DNA of 64,000 nucleotides from Laspinema palackyanum D2a (GCA_025370845.1 JAMXFF010000030.1:33185-97184); one strand, 5' to 3'; numbered from the stretch's first letter, positions 18,859 through 28,485 are shown. Notes: generated by a model from the sequence alone, not told the origin. Made by a program: numbers and translations.

Positions 18859-18945
18859 AACGACTGAAGTCGTTACTACGAACAAAGAGAACGACTGAAG
18901 TCGTTACTACGAACAAAGAGAACGACTGAAGTCGTTACTACGAAC
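18859..18945. repeat. Tandem 31-bp palindromic repeat, 2.8 copies
   Basis: AACGACTGAAGTCGTT (7-bp arms) followed by ACTACGAAC and AAAGAG recurs with a 31-bp period at 18859, 18890 and 18921, the last copy partial. Related units occur at 23231-23294, 50726-50750 and 50872-50896. Confidence 0.85.
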
Positions 18946-19021
18946 TGGGGAGGGGCTTGGGGTAGTTGGGGTTGTGACAGTTTATGAATTTGGCTCTAGA
19001 CGATCGCCTAATTGAGAAAAG

Positions 19022-22000
19022 ATGGCGCATAATTTTGATAAGCGCTATGAGGGCCTTCCCATGTCTGCTGACTCTGAGCTCCCGATCGAACTTGAAGTAA
19101 AACTCCGACTGCGTGAACCCGGTCTCTTGGCAAAGCTCGATGCTTTAGTGAGTTTGGGTTTGCTCTCGGATGACCGAGTAAAAGTATTGTGCCGAACCTA
19201 TCTGAGTGAACCGTTGCCGGAACCCCAGGTGATTGCCTCACCAGTCGCTCAGAAGGTGGAGGAGGAGTGGGCAGATGAGCCGCTACTCCCTCCCGTATTA
19301 ACTCCTGTCGCCTCGACTAAAACCACGACTCCGCGTCAACCTCAATGGATACAGTCTCTGATGGCGGAACTGAGTGTTCGCTGGTTACTGTTTCTTGGGG
19401 TGTTTATGGTGGTGCTCTCCTCTGGGGTCCTAGCGGCGACCCAATGGGAGCGATTTCCCCCAGCAGGTCAGTATTTAGTCTTATTTGCCTATACCCTGAT
19501 TTTTTGGGGGGTGAGTGTTTGGGCGCAGCGCCAGTCTCAATTAAGGCTGACGGCGCAAACCTTGCAATGGGTGAGTCTGTTGCTGCTGCCGGTGAATTTT
19601 TGGACAATGGATGGGTTTGGCTTGTGGGAGTCGCCCTTGGGATGGGGTGCGATCGCCGTTGCTGCGCCAGTCCTCAGTTTCATCGCTTGGCAGGTTCTTC
19701 CCCTGGTGTTGGGAGAGCATCGCCAATCCCGGCGGACTCTGTTTCCCTTGGCGGTTTACCCCGTCCTCTGTTATCTCCATTGGGGATGGTCCTTCCCGGG
19801 ATTTGCGACGATCGCCGTTTATTTAGGCACGATCGCCACGGCTTTAGTTACAGTGTCTCCCGGAAAGAAAAAATCAGGGGTTAACTCCGAATTCCCCTCA
19901 CCTTCTAACCTTCAACCGTTTAAGATTCTTCTCTTCTCCTACGCCTTAGCGATTCTCTGTGGACGGGCAATTTTTGGCCTCGGGGTGCCGATCGCTCAGT
20001 TAGGATTGGCGATCGCCATTGGCGGTTGGATCATCTTGGAATCAGACCTCACAAAAGAACAGCCCAAGGTTAGAGAACCCATACCCCCTGTCCCCCAAGC
20101 AGAAGGGGATATTCTCCCGTGGGAAGTGACCGCTAGACCCCCTCAACTCTTCGGTTATTTGGGGGGATGGTTGATGTTTGCCGGTTGGTTAGTTTCTGTG
20201 GGAGAGCAACCCTGGCAGGCGATCGCCATTAGTGCTTTAGCCCTATGGTGGCTGGGTCGTCGCCTCCCTCGATTTTTCCACTTGTTTGATACCATTGCGA
20301 TTTTTACAATTACCTTACAAGGCTATTGGTTAATTCGCGATATTATTCCCCCAGCCGTTCGCACCAGCGCGATCGCCACCGGGACACAACTGGCTCAAGC
20401 GCAACAGAGTCCCTGGGCATTGCTGGGCTTAACCTTCTTTCCCTATCTACTCTTTGTCGTCTGGCTAACCGACTGGTTATATCGTCGCCCACCGGCTCAA
20501 TTAGAGCAGGGGGCGAAAGTTTCAGCCCGAGTGGGAGATGTCTGGGCGCTGGGATTTGGGGTTATTCTCACCCTGTTGAGTATTCCCGCCTCTTCCATGC
20601 GATCGCTGAATTTATTAGCTTCTACTGTAACTCTGGCAGTGGTGACCGATCGCCGTTTAAGTTGGCGAACCCACGGCCCCACTGCTGCTCGTCCCATCCG
20701 TCCGGGAGAATTGGGGCGGTTGAATTCTTTAGTTTACTTGAGCCATATCAGTGGATTGCTTGCCATCTGTTCCTTCATTCATTGGGGATTTCCTAACTTA
20801 CCTCTCCTCCACTGGGGTCTAATTTTATTAGGGGTGACGATCGCCGAATGGGTAGTCTCTCTCACCTTAGAATTTAGGCCGGATCTGGCGTTGAGTTTAC
20901 GGATTTCGGCTTGGGTTGAAAGTTGTTGGCCCGTGGGGCTGGGGTTAGCCAGTGTAAGTTATCTTTTCTTTTGGCTCAGTTATTACGCGCCAGGGGCTCG
21001 TGATGGCTCACTCTTGCCGATACTGTGGTTGGCGATTCCGTTGGCATTAACTGCGATCGCACATTTTTCCCCAGATCGCCGCTTGGTGGCAACCTCATTG
21101 AGTATCGCGGCTTTAATTGTAGCCCCGAATTTGCTGGGGTCGGGCGCAAGCGAAGCAATGGTGTTATTAGAGTTAGGAGTCGGCACCCTGTTGATGTTGG
21201 TGAATACGCGATTATTGCAGCATAAGGCTGTCGCTGGGATCACCGTGGGGTTTGGATTATGTTTTTCCATGGTAACAGTGGCGATTTTGTTGCGTTCCCT
21301 TTCCTACGACGAATTGTTTGTCATCAGTGCGATCGCCGTCGCTGCTTTGTGCGGCAGTTATGCCGTGACGAGACAGCGTTCCAGTTCCCTGGCTCAAATT
21401 TATGGCAAAGCCTATCAAGGATGGGCGATCGCATGGGGAGGTTTAGCATTAACGGCGATTTCTATTCATGCCTCTAGTCTGTATTTCTGGGGATATATGG
21501 AATCCTCGGTGCCGATTTTAATCGCCACCATTTTGATAGCTGGAACTCTCACTTATCGGATGTGGTTATCTCCGGCGGTTTGGACCTTTTATGCCTTGGG
21601 TTGGGCGGTTGAATTAATCGCTGCTGAAACCTTGATATTTTTCGGACCCTCCCTGATGAGTTTGGCGATCGCTAACCTCATTCTCGGACTGGTTGCCGCC
21701 TTGGTGGGTGAGTGGTGGATTCGTCGCACTGGCAGACCCCTTCGCACCAGTTGGAAGGTGATTCCGTTAATTTATGGGCTGTTGGGACAGGCATTACGGT
21801 GGGGAACGGTCACCAGTTGGAGTGGATTGACCACCTTAACATTGGTGGTAATTGCCTTGACCATTGGACGTCGCAGCCGGGAAATGAAACCCCTGGTTTA
21901 TTTAGCCTTAATTGGCATTTCTGTTTCAGCTTATGAGTTTCTCTATTATCAAATTTCTGGGTTACCCGATGCGGCTCAATTCATTGCCATTGCCACCTTG

Positions 22001-23131
22001 GGTGCAGGGATTGTTTATAACTATCGATGGCTGGAACCTTGGTTAACGGATTACCTGAATTTGACCAAAAAGGAAGTGGAATTTTTTGCTCACACTCACT
22101 GGGGTTTGAGTAGTTTTGTCTGGTTGAGTGCGATCGTCCTGTTCTCAGCAAGTGCGACAGCAGCCAGTTCCCTGGGGTCGATTGACTTGATTGGCGTAGG
22201 AACTGGGGTGTTTTTAACCAATTATGCCCTCTTGCAGGGTCGGTTCCCCGAATTCAAAGCGGGTGAATCTGATCCGCGCGATCGCCCAGAAGCGGTTCAA
22301 ACTGCTGAAACTTGGGTGTATATCAGTATGGCTGAATCCGCAGCAGTGGGCTTTTATGTGTTTGGATATCTTCCCAGCAGTTTACAGGAGATGTTCATCG
22401 CTTGGGGGGGTGCGATCGCCTGTGTTGGCGCTTACTTCCTAGATGTTTTCCCCTGGGACCGTTGGGGATGGCCCCTGAGACCCTGGCGGTTGATAGCGCG
22501 ACTCCTCCCCGGATTGGTGATTACCACCACGGGACTCGGGTTTTTCGGCGACATCAATCAAGTTTGGGCGGTTTCTGCACTAATCGTTGCGGCTTTTTAT
22601 GTGTACCTCAGCTATTTCCATCGTCAAATTCGGTTGACTTATTGGAGTGCCATCTTACTCAATTGGGTGATTCTGCGGGGGCTTGCGGAGCAATTTGTCA
22701 CTGATCCGATCGTCTATGTGATTCCCCTTGCTGCGGGTATTTTATACTTTGCCCAGGTTGAACCCACGCTCCAACCGTCCGATCGCAAAGAACTCCGTCA
22801 CGGGGTCAGGGTATTGGCGATCGGCAGTATTAGCTTTACCTCCTTAATTACCAATCATTGGTTGGTTTCAGGCATCGTCAGTTTATTAATTGGCGTGGCA
22901 GGGTTAAGCTTGCGAATCCGAGCCTTTCTCTATGTAGGAACTGTCACCTTTTTGCTCAATGCCATTTATCAACTGATCATTCTCAACGCCCTTTATCCGT
23001 TTCTGCGATGGGTGATTGGATTATTCGTGGGGATTGGCTGTATTTGGGTTGCCGCAACGGTGGAAACTCGTCGAGAACAATTAGTCACCCTTCTCCAAAA
23101 TTGGCGGATAGAGTTAGAGTCCTGGGATTAA
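19022..23131 (+). CDS. Very large polytopic membrane protein, unknown function
   Basis: 1369 residues. A soluble N-terminal part of about 110 residues includes ELPIELEVKLRLREPGLLAKLDALVSLGLL, reminiscent of the helical lead of DUF2157-type proteins. It is followed by some 30 or more hydrophobic segments, interrupted by short Pro-rich and charged loops, to the end at SWD. No enzymatic motif, transporter signature or repeat with conserved charged residues was recognised. It starts at the ATG at 19022; an ATG at 19061 (MSADSELP) is the other possible start. Size and topology resemble uncharacterised cyanobacterial membrane proteins annotated only as hypothetical. It is transcribed alone, flanked by repeat-rich gaps. 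Confidence 0.75.
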   Translation: MAHNFDKRYEGLPMSADSELPIELEVKLRLREPGLLAKLDALVSLGLLSDDRVKVLCRTYLSEPLPEPQVIASPVAQKVEEEWADEPLLPPVLTPVASTKTTTPRQPQWIQSLMAELSVRWLLFLGVFMVVLSSGVLAATQWERFPPAGQYLVLFAYTLIFWGVSVWAQRQSQLRLTAQTLQWVSLLLLPVNFWTMDGFGLWESPLGWGAIAVAAPVLSFIAWQVLPLVLGEHRQSRRTLFPLAVYPVLCYLHWGWSFPGFATIAVYLGTIATALVTVSPGKKKSGVNSEFPSPSNLQPFKILLFSYALAILCGRAIFGLGVPIAQLGLAIAIGGWIILESDLTKEQPKVREPIPPVPQAEGDILPWEVTARPPQLFGYLGGWLMFAGWLVSVGEQPWQAIAISALALWWLGRRLPRFFHLFDTIAIFTITLQGYWLIRDIIPPAVRTSAIATGTQLAQAQQSPWALLGLTFFPYLLFVVWLTDWLYRRPPAQLEQGAKVSARVGDVWALGFGVILTLLSIPASSMRSLNLLASTVTLAVVTDRRLSWRTHGPTAARPIRPGELGRLNSLVYLSHISGLLAICSFIHWGFPNLPLLHWGLILLGVTIAEWVVSLTLEFRPDLALSLRISAWVESCWPVGLGLASVSYLFFWLSYYAPGARDGSLLPILWLAIPLALTAIAHFSPDRRLVATSLSIAALIVAPNLLGSGASEAMVLLELGVGTLLMLVNTRLLQHKAVAGITVGFGLCFSMVTVAILLRSLSYDELFVISAIAVAALCGSYAVTRQRSSSLAQIYGKAYQGWAIAWGGLALTAISIHASSLYFWGYMESSVPILIATILIAGTLTYRMWLSPAVWTFYALGWAVELIAAETLIFFGPSLMSLAIANLILGLVAALVGEWWIRRTGRPLRTSWKVIPLIYGLLGQALRWGTVTSWSGLTTLTLVVIALTIGRRSREMKPLVYLALIGISVSAYEFLYYQISGLPDAAQFIAIATLGAGIVYNYRWLEPWLTDYLNLTKKEVEFFAHTHWGLSSFVWLSAIVLFSASATAASSLGSIDLIGVGTGVFLTNYALLQGRFPEFKAGESDPRDRPEAVQTAETWVYISMAESAAVGFYVFGYLPSSLQEMFIAWGGAIACVGAYFLDVFPWDRWGWPLRPWRLIARLLPGLVITTTGLGFFGDINQVWAVSALIVAAFYVYLSYFHRQIRLTYWSAILLNWVILRGLAEQFVTDPIVYVIPLAAGILYFAQVEPTLQPSDRKELRHGVRVLAIGSISFTSLITNHWLVSGIVSLLIGVAGLSLRIRAFLYVGTVTFLLNAIYQLIILNALYPFLRWVIGLFVGIGCIWVAATVETRREQLVTLLQNWRIELESWD

Positions 23132-23230
23132 CCCTCACTGCCAATACTCCATCTTTCCTCGATGGAATTAGGAACAGGCATTCCTCCATTCCTCTTGTTA
23201 TGGGTATTGCAAAATATAAATCATCCAAAC

Positions 23231-23294
23231 GTTCGTAGTAACCCCTTAAGGGGTTTCTTTCATAAGGATGACTCCTGAAGGAGTCACTACGAAC
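23231..23294. repeat. Compound palindromic element with GTTCGTAGT ends
   Basis: Outer arms GTTCGTAGT (23231-23239) and ACTACGAAC (23286-23294) enclose two inner palindromes, AACCCCTTAAGGGGTT (23240-23255) and GACTCCTGAAGGAGTC (23270-23285). Same family as 18859-18945, with different stems. Confidence 0.8.
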
Positions 23295-23423
23295 ATTTTG
23301 GATATTTTATTTTTTAAAGCTCCCTATCCCCAACAGTTTGGGGTGGAAATGACTGACGAGGAACAGACTCATTTTCAACCCAGACTAATCTCGCATATTT
23401 AATTGTTGATTGTTTCTAAACTC

Positions 23424-24806
23424 ATGATTAAATCCATTGATGGCGCTCACCCCCCTTTAGAGTTTATTCCCCCGAATTTTAATCCCTTGGTGTTGCAGGT
23501 AGCCAAACTTGTGATGCCGTTATGGAGAAAATTTCGGACTCCGATTACGCAAATTCAAGCGGAGAATGTCGAGCAGTTGGTGGAACTGTATCAGCAGTTT
23601 CAAGGGGAAAAAGTGCGCTTTTTGATGGCTTTTCGCCATCCGAGTACATACGACCCATTTCCCATTGCCCACTTAATTTGGCAGGAAGTTCCCCAACTGG
23701 CGCGGTCCAAAAATATGGCCCTCGCTTCTCCCATGCACTTTCATTTTATGTACGATCGCGGCATTCCGTTATGGGCGGGAAAATGGTTGGAATCTCTCTT
23801 ACCCAAACTGGGAGGTACTCCCATTGTGCGCGGTAAAATAGACCGCCAGGGGTTGCGATCGGCCCGTGAATTGTTTGCGAAAGGTCAATTTCCTCTAGCT
23901 GCTTCTCCGGAAGGAGGCACAAATGGACATAATGAAATTATTAGTCCCCTGGAACCGGGGATTGCTCAATTAGCCTTTTGGTGCATGGAGGATTTACAGA
24001 AGGAAAATCGAGGCGATCGCGTGGCAATTCTCCCCATTGGGATTCGCTACAAATATGAAAAAGAAGAATGGGATGCTGTAGCAGCGTTACTCACTCAAAT
24101 GGAGTTAGATTGTGGCTTATCTTCCCTCCCCATTCCTGGAGAACCTCAACATGAGGCTTTCACCCCTTCTTTGGCTTCCCTGTACCCGCGTTTAATTCGA
24201 TTGGGACAACATTTATTATCGTTAATGGAAGATTTCTATCGCCGCTTTTATCATCGCACTTTACCCGATACGGCAGGAGAACCCAACGATTTAACCACTC
24301 GACTTCCTGCCTTGCTGGATATGGCATTACAGGTGGCAGAAGACTATTTTAAACTGCCATCTAAGGGGACCGTCATTGACCGATGCCGACGGTTAGAACA
24401 AGCGGGATGGGACCGGATTTATCGAGAGGATATTGAGAATATTGAGGCATTGTCTCCCTTAGAACGAGGGCTCGCCGATCGCGTGGCGGAAGAAGCCAAT
24501 TTGCGAATGTGGCACATGAGATTAGTGGAATGTTTTGTGGCAGTTACGGGACAATATGTGCGAGAAAAACCTACCTTTGAGCGCTTTGCAGAAACAACCC
24601 TCTTGGTGTGGGATACTATTGCAAGGATTAAGGGAGAACGTCCCGCTTCTCGTCCCGAATTAGGTAAGCAGTCCGTTCAGTTAACCATCGGTCAACCCAT
24701 TTGGGTGAGCGATCGCTATGATTCCTATAAAAGCAGTCGGCGATCGGCAATCGCTGACTTAACCCAAGATTTGCGATCGGCGTTAGAACAAACCATTGCG
24801 GGTTGA
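23424..24806 (+). CDS. PlsC-like 1-acyl-glycerol-3-phosphate acyltransferase family protein
   Basis: About 460 residues. The lysophospholipid acyltransferase signature is present: FRHPSTYDPFP gives the catalytic HX4D, followed by GGTPIVRGKIDRQGLR and the block ASPEGGTNGHNE that corresponds to the EGT motif. GIAQLAFW comes next. The C-terminal 200 residues are helical and not part of the standard PlsC fold, so the protein is longer than typical PlsC (about 240-280). The substrate is therefore uncertain; membrane lipid synthesis or remodelling is the general expectation. The start is taken as the ATG at 23424 (MIKSIDGAHPP); a TTG at 23403 is in frame. Confidence 0.75.
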   Translation: MIKSIDGAHPPLEFIPPNFNPLVLQVAKLVMPLWRKFRTPITQIQAENVEQLVELYQQFQGEKVRFLMAFRHPSTYDPFPIAHLIWQEVPQLARSKNMALASPMHFHFMYDRGIPLWAGKWLESLLPKLGGTPIVRGKIDRQGLRSARELFAKGQFPLAASPEGGTNGHNEIISPLEPGIAQLAFWCMEDLQKENRGDRVAILPIGIRYKYEKEEWDAVAALLTQMELDCGLSSLPIPGEPQHEAFTPSLASLYPRLIRLGQHLLSLMEDFYRRFYHRTLPDTAGEPNDLTTRLPALLDMALQVAEDYFKLPSKGTVIDRCRRLEQAGWDRIYREDIENIEALSPLERGLADRVAEEANLRMWHMRLVECFVAVTGQYVREKPTFERFAETTLLVWDTIARIKGERPASRPELGKQSVQLTIGQPIWVSDRYDSYKSSRRSAIADLTQDLRSALEQTIAG

Positions 24807-24843
24807 GTGGCAACAACCGGCGGGGGATAAATCCTTTTAGCCT

Positions 24844-25085
24844 GTAGAGGCGCTTTTATAAGCGCCTCTACGGCGGGGGATAAATCCCCCGCCTAATAGC
24901 TAAAGTCGGTTAAAAACCGACTGCAAGTCTGATACACTGGCGACAACCGGCGGGGGTTAAAACGATTGGCGGCCTCATAGCTAAAGTCCGTTAAAAACCG
25001 ACTGCAAGTCCTATCCCGTGGTGTTTTCAGTCGGTTTTAACCGACTTAAGCTATTAGGCGGGGGTTTAAACCCCCGCCGTAGAGG
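24844..25085. repeat. Mosaic of nested palindromes forming a larger inverted repeat
   Basis: Perfect hairpins follow each other: GTAGAGGCGCTT with its complement (24844-24871), GGCGGGGGAT/ATCCCCCGCC (24872-24893), then AGTCGGTT/AACCGACT units. After a middle part with degenerate copies, the same modules return in reverse order at about 25028-25085 (AGTCGGTT...AACCGACT, GCTATTAGGCGGGGG, GTAGAGGCT). It fills the gap between the acyltransferase and the convergent Nif11-like gene. Confidence 0.8.
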
Positions 25086-25146
25086 CTAAAGGGTTTTAAC
25101 CCCAAGCGGGTGTCCCAATGGGTGCAATGGGAATCACGGTGAAACC

Positions 25147-25380
25147 TTACCGGCGAATCAGGTGTTCCCGAGGGGCAATGCCCGGATTGATCATGCGGGA
25201 TAACTCTTCGTCGGATAATTGGCTAATTTCATGATTCAATTCTTCATCGGTGAAACTATAGCCTCGTTCTTTAGCCAATTTTTTGATAGCTGCTGGATTT
25301 TTAGCTGCTTGCATTTGTTGTTGAAGTGCTAAATCTTCTTTCACTGCTTTGAAAAGGGCTGCTGCGTTTTTCTGAGTCAT
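25147..25380 (-). CDS. Nif11-like small protein
   Basis: 77 residues from the ATG at 25380. MTQKNAAALFKAVKEDLALQ, AAIKKLAKERGYSFTDEELN and SQLSDEELSRM match the Nif11 domain, which occurs both as leader peptide of ribosomally made natural products and as a stand-alone protein near nitrogen-fixation genes. Here the usual GG cleavage site and Cys/Ser-rich core are missing: after the DEEL motif the chain ends NPGIAPREHLIRR. No modification enzyme (LanM, radical SAM, cyclodehydratase) or peptidase-ABC transporter is in the window. It is therefore an orphan Nif11-domain protein of unknown role. A 7-bp hairpin lies in its upstream region. Confidence 0.8.
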   Translation of the reverse strand: MTQKNAAALFKAVKEDLALQQQMQAAKNPAAIKKLAKERGYSFTDEELNHEISQLSDEELSRMINPGIAPREHLIRR

Positions 25381-25440
25381 AAATTTAAACTCCAGGTCAA
25401 TCAAATTTTAAAAAGTTGCCGCCCAGGGGAGCATCTATTC

Positions 25441-25458
25441 CCACCCATCAGGGTGGGT
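25441..25458. promoter_or_regulatory. 7-bp perfect hairpin upstream of the Nif11-like gene
   Basis: CCCACCC-ATCA-GGGTGGG, 60 bp upstream of the Nif11-like start codon. It could be a 5' UTR hairpin or a stray repeat. Confidence 0.4.
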
Positions 25459-25811
25459 AAAAGAGGGTAGAAAACACCCATTCTCTTCAGATAGGTATCT
25501 TTACCCTCTTGACTTAAGATGTCGGCTGAACGACTGATGTAGTGACAGCATAAACGATTTAAGCCCAAAATTCATGATTCCTTGACAAAAATTAAAGATT
25601 TTAGAGAGAATTTTACATAACTTAAATATTGGCTGTGATAAAATACAGAACTTTTTGAACCCCCTCCCCAAATTCTGACTCAACCTGAGCAAAACTGCTC
25701 ATTGACTCCCGGGACCCACGGGCCCTGAACGGGAAAAGCGGGATCACCTCTGTTAAGAGGGAGACCAAAGAATTTATAGTGGAGGGGCAGAAAATCATAA
25801 AAATTAAGATT

Positions 25812-27047
25812 GTGAAAGCGATTACTCTCCTCGGATCCACTGGTTCAATCGGGACTCAGACTTTAGATATTGTGGAACACCACCCCGATCGGTTTCGGAT
25901 TGTGGGGTTAGCAGCTAGGGGGAATGTGGAACTGTTGGCGCAACAAATTCGCCAGTTTCGCCCAGAAATCGTTGCTATCTGCCTGGAAGACAAGCTGCCG
26001 GAACTGCGCGCGGCGATCGCCGACTTGGACCCGCAACCGATGATCCTGGCGGGAGAACAGGGGGTGGTAGAAGTGGCGCGTTACGGGGATGCGGAAGCGG
26101 TTGTCACGGGAATTGTCGGTTGTGCGGGGTTATTGCCAACCATCGCGGCGATCGAAGCGGGTAAAGATATCGCCTTGGCAAACAAGGAAACCTTGATTGC
26201 CGGGGGACCTGTGGTCAATCCCCTGATCGAAAAGCATGGGGTGAAGTTACTCCCGGCAGACTCGGAACATTCGGCAATCTTTCAATGTTTGCAAGGGGTC
26301 CCGCCTGGGGGGTTACGTCGGATTATTTTAACCGCTTCCGGAGGGGCCTTCCGAGATTGGCCGGTGGAGAAATTAGCCACGGTGAAAGTGGCAGATGCAC
26401 TGAAGCATCCTAACTGGTCAATGGGTCGTAAAATTACCGTTGATTCCGCCACTTTGATGAATAAAGGATTAGAAGTCATTGAGGCGCATTACTTATTTGG
26501 AATGGATTATGATGATATTGATATTGTGATTCATCCTCAGAGTATTATTCACTCTTTAATTGAGCTACAGGATACTTCAGTTTTAGCCCAATTGGGGTGG
26601 CCGGATATGCGTCTGCCGTTGCTTTATGCCTTGTCTTGGCCGGAGCGAATTTATACGGATTGGGAACGGTTAGATTTAGTGAAAGCGGGAGATTTGACCT
26701 TCCGATCGCCGGATCATCAAAAGTATCCTTGTATGCAACTGGCTTATGCTGCCGGTCGAGCCGGGGGGTCTATGCCAGCGGTTTTAAATGCAGCCAATGA
26801 GCAGGCGGTGGAGTTATTTTTAGAGGAGAAAATAGGGTTTTTAGAGATTCCTCGGGTGATTGAACGGGTCTGCGATCGCCATCAGGCGGATAACTGTGCC
26901 GAACCCGGTTTAGAGGAGATTTTAGCTGCCGATCGCTGGGCGAGACAAGCAGTTTTAGAAGCAAGTGCTACCCTAAAATCTGAGCCTAAATCCTTTACCC
27001 CTGGGGTCAAGTCTTTGGAGCGTGTGACTCCGGCAACTGCTGGATAG
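25812..27047 (+). CDS. dxr: 1-deoxy-D-xylulose 5-phosphate reductoisomerase
   Basis: Catalyses the first committed step of the MEP isoprenoid pathway, converting DXP to MEP with NADPH; this supplies phytol, carotenoid and quinone side chains. Visible features are the NADPH-binding [26 protein letters not shown], the metal/substrate site [11 protein letters not shown], the flexible loop around [26 protein letters not shown] and [13 protein letters not shown]. The C-terminal four-helix region is complete, with a short extra tail. Homology places the start at the GTG at 25812 (VKAITLLG); an in-frame GTG at 25779 would add 11 residues and neither has a convincing SD at standard distance. A terminator follows the stop. 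Confidence 0.93.
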   Translation: MKAITLLGSTGSIGTQTLDIVEHHPDRFRIVGLAARGNVELLAQQIRQFRPEIVAICLEDKLPELRAAIADLDPQPMILAGEQGVVEVARYGDAEAVVTGIVGCAGLLPTIAAIEAGKDIALANKETLIAGGPVVNPLIEKHGVKLLPADSEHSAIFQCLQGVPPGGLRRIILTASGGAFRDWPVEKLATVKVADALKHPNWSMGRKITVDSATLMNKGLEVIEAHYLFGMDYDDIDIVIHPQSIIHSLIELQDTSVLAQLGWPDMRLPLLYALSWPERIYTDWERLDLVKAGDLTFRSPDHQKYPCMQLAYAAGRAGGSMPAVLNAANEQAVELFLEEKIGFLEIPRVIERVCDRHQADNCAEPGLEEILAADRWARQAVLEASATLKSEPKSFTPGVKSLERVTPATAG

Positions 27048-27065
27048 TCCTTTCTCTACAGGAAA

Positions 27066-27098
27066 AAGCCCCACCCAGTCCGGGTGAGGGCTTGATTT
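27066..27098 (+). terminator. Hairpin terminator after dxr
   Basis: AAGCCCCACCC pairs with GGGTGAGGGCTT (27066-27093) and is followed by GATTTT, 20 bp past the stop. Confidence 0.75.
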
Positions 27099-27176
27099 TC
27101 AATCCGGTAAAGGATAAAAGAGCGAGTAAACTTATAACTTATGCCTAGCCATTTTTTTCTGGAATCCAAATAAACC

Positions 27177-27860
27177 ATGAAGAACCTTTATCCGAACATT
27201 GCGCTGTTAGGACTCCTCGCAGTTTTAGGGGGAATTTCTCCGGTTTTGGGGACAACGGTATCCCCAGGAGCAATTGCCCAAAATAATGCTCAAAATTGGC
27301 TGACTTCGGCACAGCAAAAAGCCAGTCAGGGGGATTTGCAGGGGGCGCTTCAGGATTATGCTCAGGCGATCGCTCAGAATCCAAATAGTCCAGAAGCCTA
27401 TATTCGTCGGGGGAATTTGCTGTCACGCACGGGAAATCAAGCAGGCGCGATCGCTGATTATACGCAGGTGTTACGGTTAAATGGGAATAACATCGATGCA
27501 TATATTGGACGCGCCAGCGCCCATTCGATGATGCAAAATTATGATGCAGCCCTGGAGGATTATAATGCTGCATTAAGGTTAAATCCCAATTATGGTGAGG
27601 CTTATATTGGTCGCGGTGGGGTCTATGCCTTCAAGGAAGAGTATAAAAAGGCAATGGATGATTTTAATCAAGCCTTGCGCCTGAATCCTGCTGAAGCGGC
27701 AGCCTATTATAATCGCGGTGGGGTTCAGTTGTTGCAGGAAAAAAACCAAGAGGCGATCGCTGATTTTCAACAAGCCGCAGAACTGTTTCGCGCTCAAGGT
27801 AATATGGCTTTAGCCCAACGCTCAGAAGCGATTGCTAGTCAAATTCAACAAGGTAATTAA
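27177..27860 (+). CDS. Exported TPR-repeat protein
   Basis: A 227-residue protein with an N-terminal signal peptide (residues 1-35, hydrophobic LLGLLAVLGGISPVLG, with AIAQN as a likely cleavage zone), then about five tetratricopeptide repeats: NWLTSAQQKASQGDLQGALQ, AYIRRGNLLSRTGNQAGAIA, AYIGRASAHSMMQNYDAALE, AYIGRGGVYAFKEEYKKAMD and AYYNRGGVQLLQEKNQEAIA. TPRs mediate protein contacts; location is probably periplasmic or thylakoid lumenal. The first of a possible two-gene unit with the small membrane protein 20 bp downstream. An antisense 142-codon frame across it is a shadow. Confidence 0.85.
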   Translation: MKNLYPNIALLGLLAVLGGISPVLGTTVSPGAIAQNNAQNWLTSAQQKASQGDLQGALQDYAQAIAQNPNSPEAYIRRGNLLSRTGNQAGAIADYTQVLRLNGNNIDAYIGRASAHSMMQNYDAALEDYNAALRLNPNYGEAYIGRGGVYAFKEEYKKAMDDFNQALRLNPAEAAAYYNRGGVQLLQEKNQEAIADFQQAAELFRAQGNMALAQRSEAIASQIQQGN

Positions 27861-27880
27861 CCTCTCATGGTTTCCAGTTC

Positions 27881-28120
27881 ATGTCCATTGATCTACTGAT
27901 TCTTCTTGCGGCGATCGTTGTTTCCTGGCTGATTTTTACTTGGCTGGTCACCGTCCTCAAAGCCACGGTCAAAACTGCTATTTTGATGGCCCTATTAGTG
28001 TTAGCATTGCAGCTCATTTTTGGCATTGGCATGACTGAATTATGGGGTCCAGTGCAAGGCTTTTTATCTCAAACCTGGGAGAAAGGTGAAAAACTGTTAG
28101 CCCCATTTTTGAGAAAATAA
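27881..28120 (+). CDS. Small membrane protein, conserved-type hypothetical
   Basis: 79 residues with two closely spaced hydrophobic helices: MSIDLLILLAAIVVSWLIFT and the segment ILMALLVLALQLIFGIG. A short amphipathic tail (WGPVQGFLSQTWEKGEKLLA) ends in a basic RK. It starts 20 bp after the TPR gene and may be cotranscribed with it. Family not named; the compact layout is typical of small cyanobacterial inner or thylakoid membrane proteins. Confidence 0.7.
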   Translation: MSIDLLILLAAIVVSWLIFTWLVTVLKATVKTAILMALLVLALQLIFGIGMTELWGPVQGFLSQTWEKGEKLLAPFLRK

Positions 28121-28205
28121 AATTCAGGGGGTTTACACCCTCACCCGTTTCTCCAGTTCAGAGGGATAATTAGGGTGCGGTACGGATGACCACGGCGGCA
28201 GTTTA

Positions 28206-28379
28206 GTGATTCCCTCGGACGCTTATTTCTACTCAGGGTTTTTTCCGGATTGGCCACTGGACACCTTTATTGAGTACAATCCAGAAACAGACAAGAGTCA
28301 TTCCGGTCAAAGCCTCAGTTCCCCTTACAATTTGAAGATGATCCGGTTCCACTCTCCCGGTGAGGGTAACATCATTTAA
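28206..28379 (+). pseudogene. Possible gene fragment or small ORF
   Basis: A 57-codon frame (GTG 28206 to TAA) reads IPSDAYFYSGFFPDWPLDTF and then IEYNPETDKSHSGQ. The composition is protein-like, and the frame stays open upstream to a stop near 28167 (GCGTDDHGGS). It looks like the C-terminal end of a lost gene. No family was recognised. Confidence 0.3.
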
Positions 28380-28485
28380 CTCCCTTCGTCGGTCTATTCT
28401 ATCTCATTACAGGGCAAGCATCTACAGGTTATCCTGTCCGACTCATTCTGGGTTTAATGCTCCACTATTGACGCCTTTAACGGTT

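Noticed and set aside
18859..18945. Possible CRISPR array
   Set aside because: The units are perfect tandem copies with a 31-bp period and no spacers.
27145..27573. 142-codon minus-strand open frame over the TPR gene
   Set aside because: It is the complement of clear TPR repeats and has no recognisable domain.
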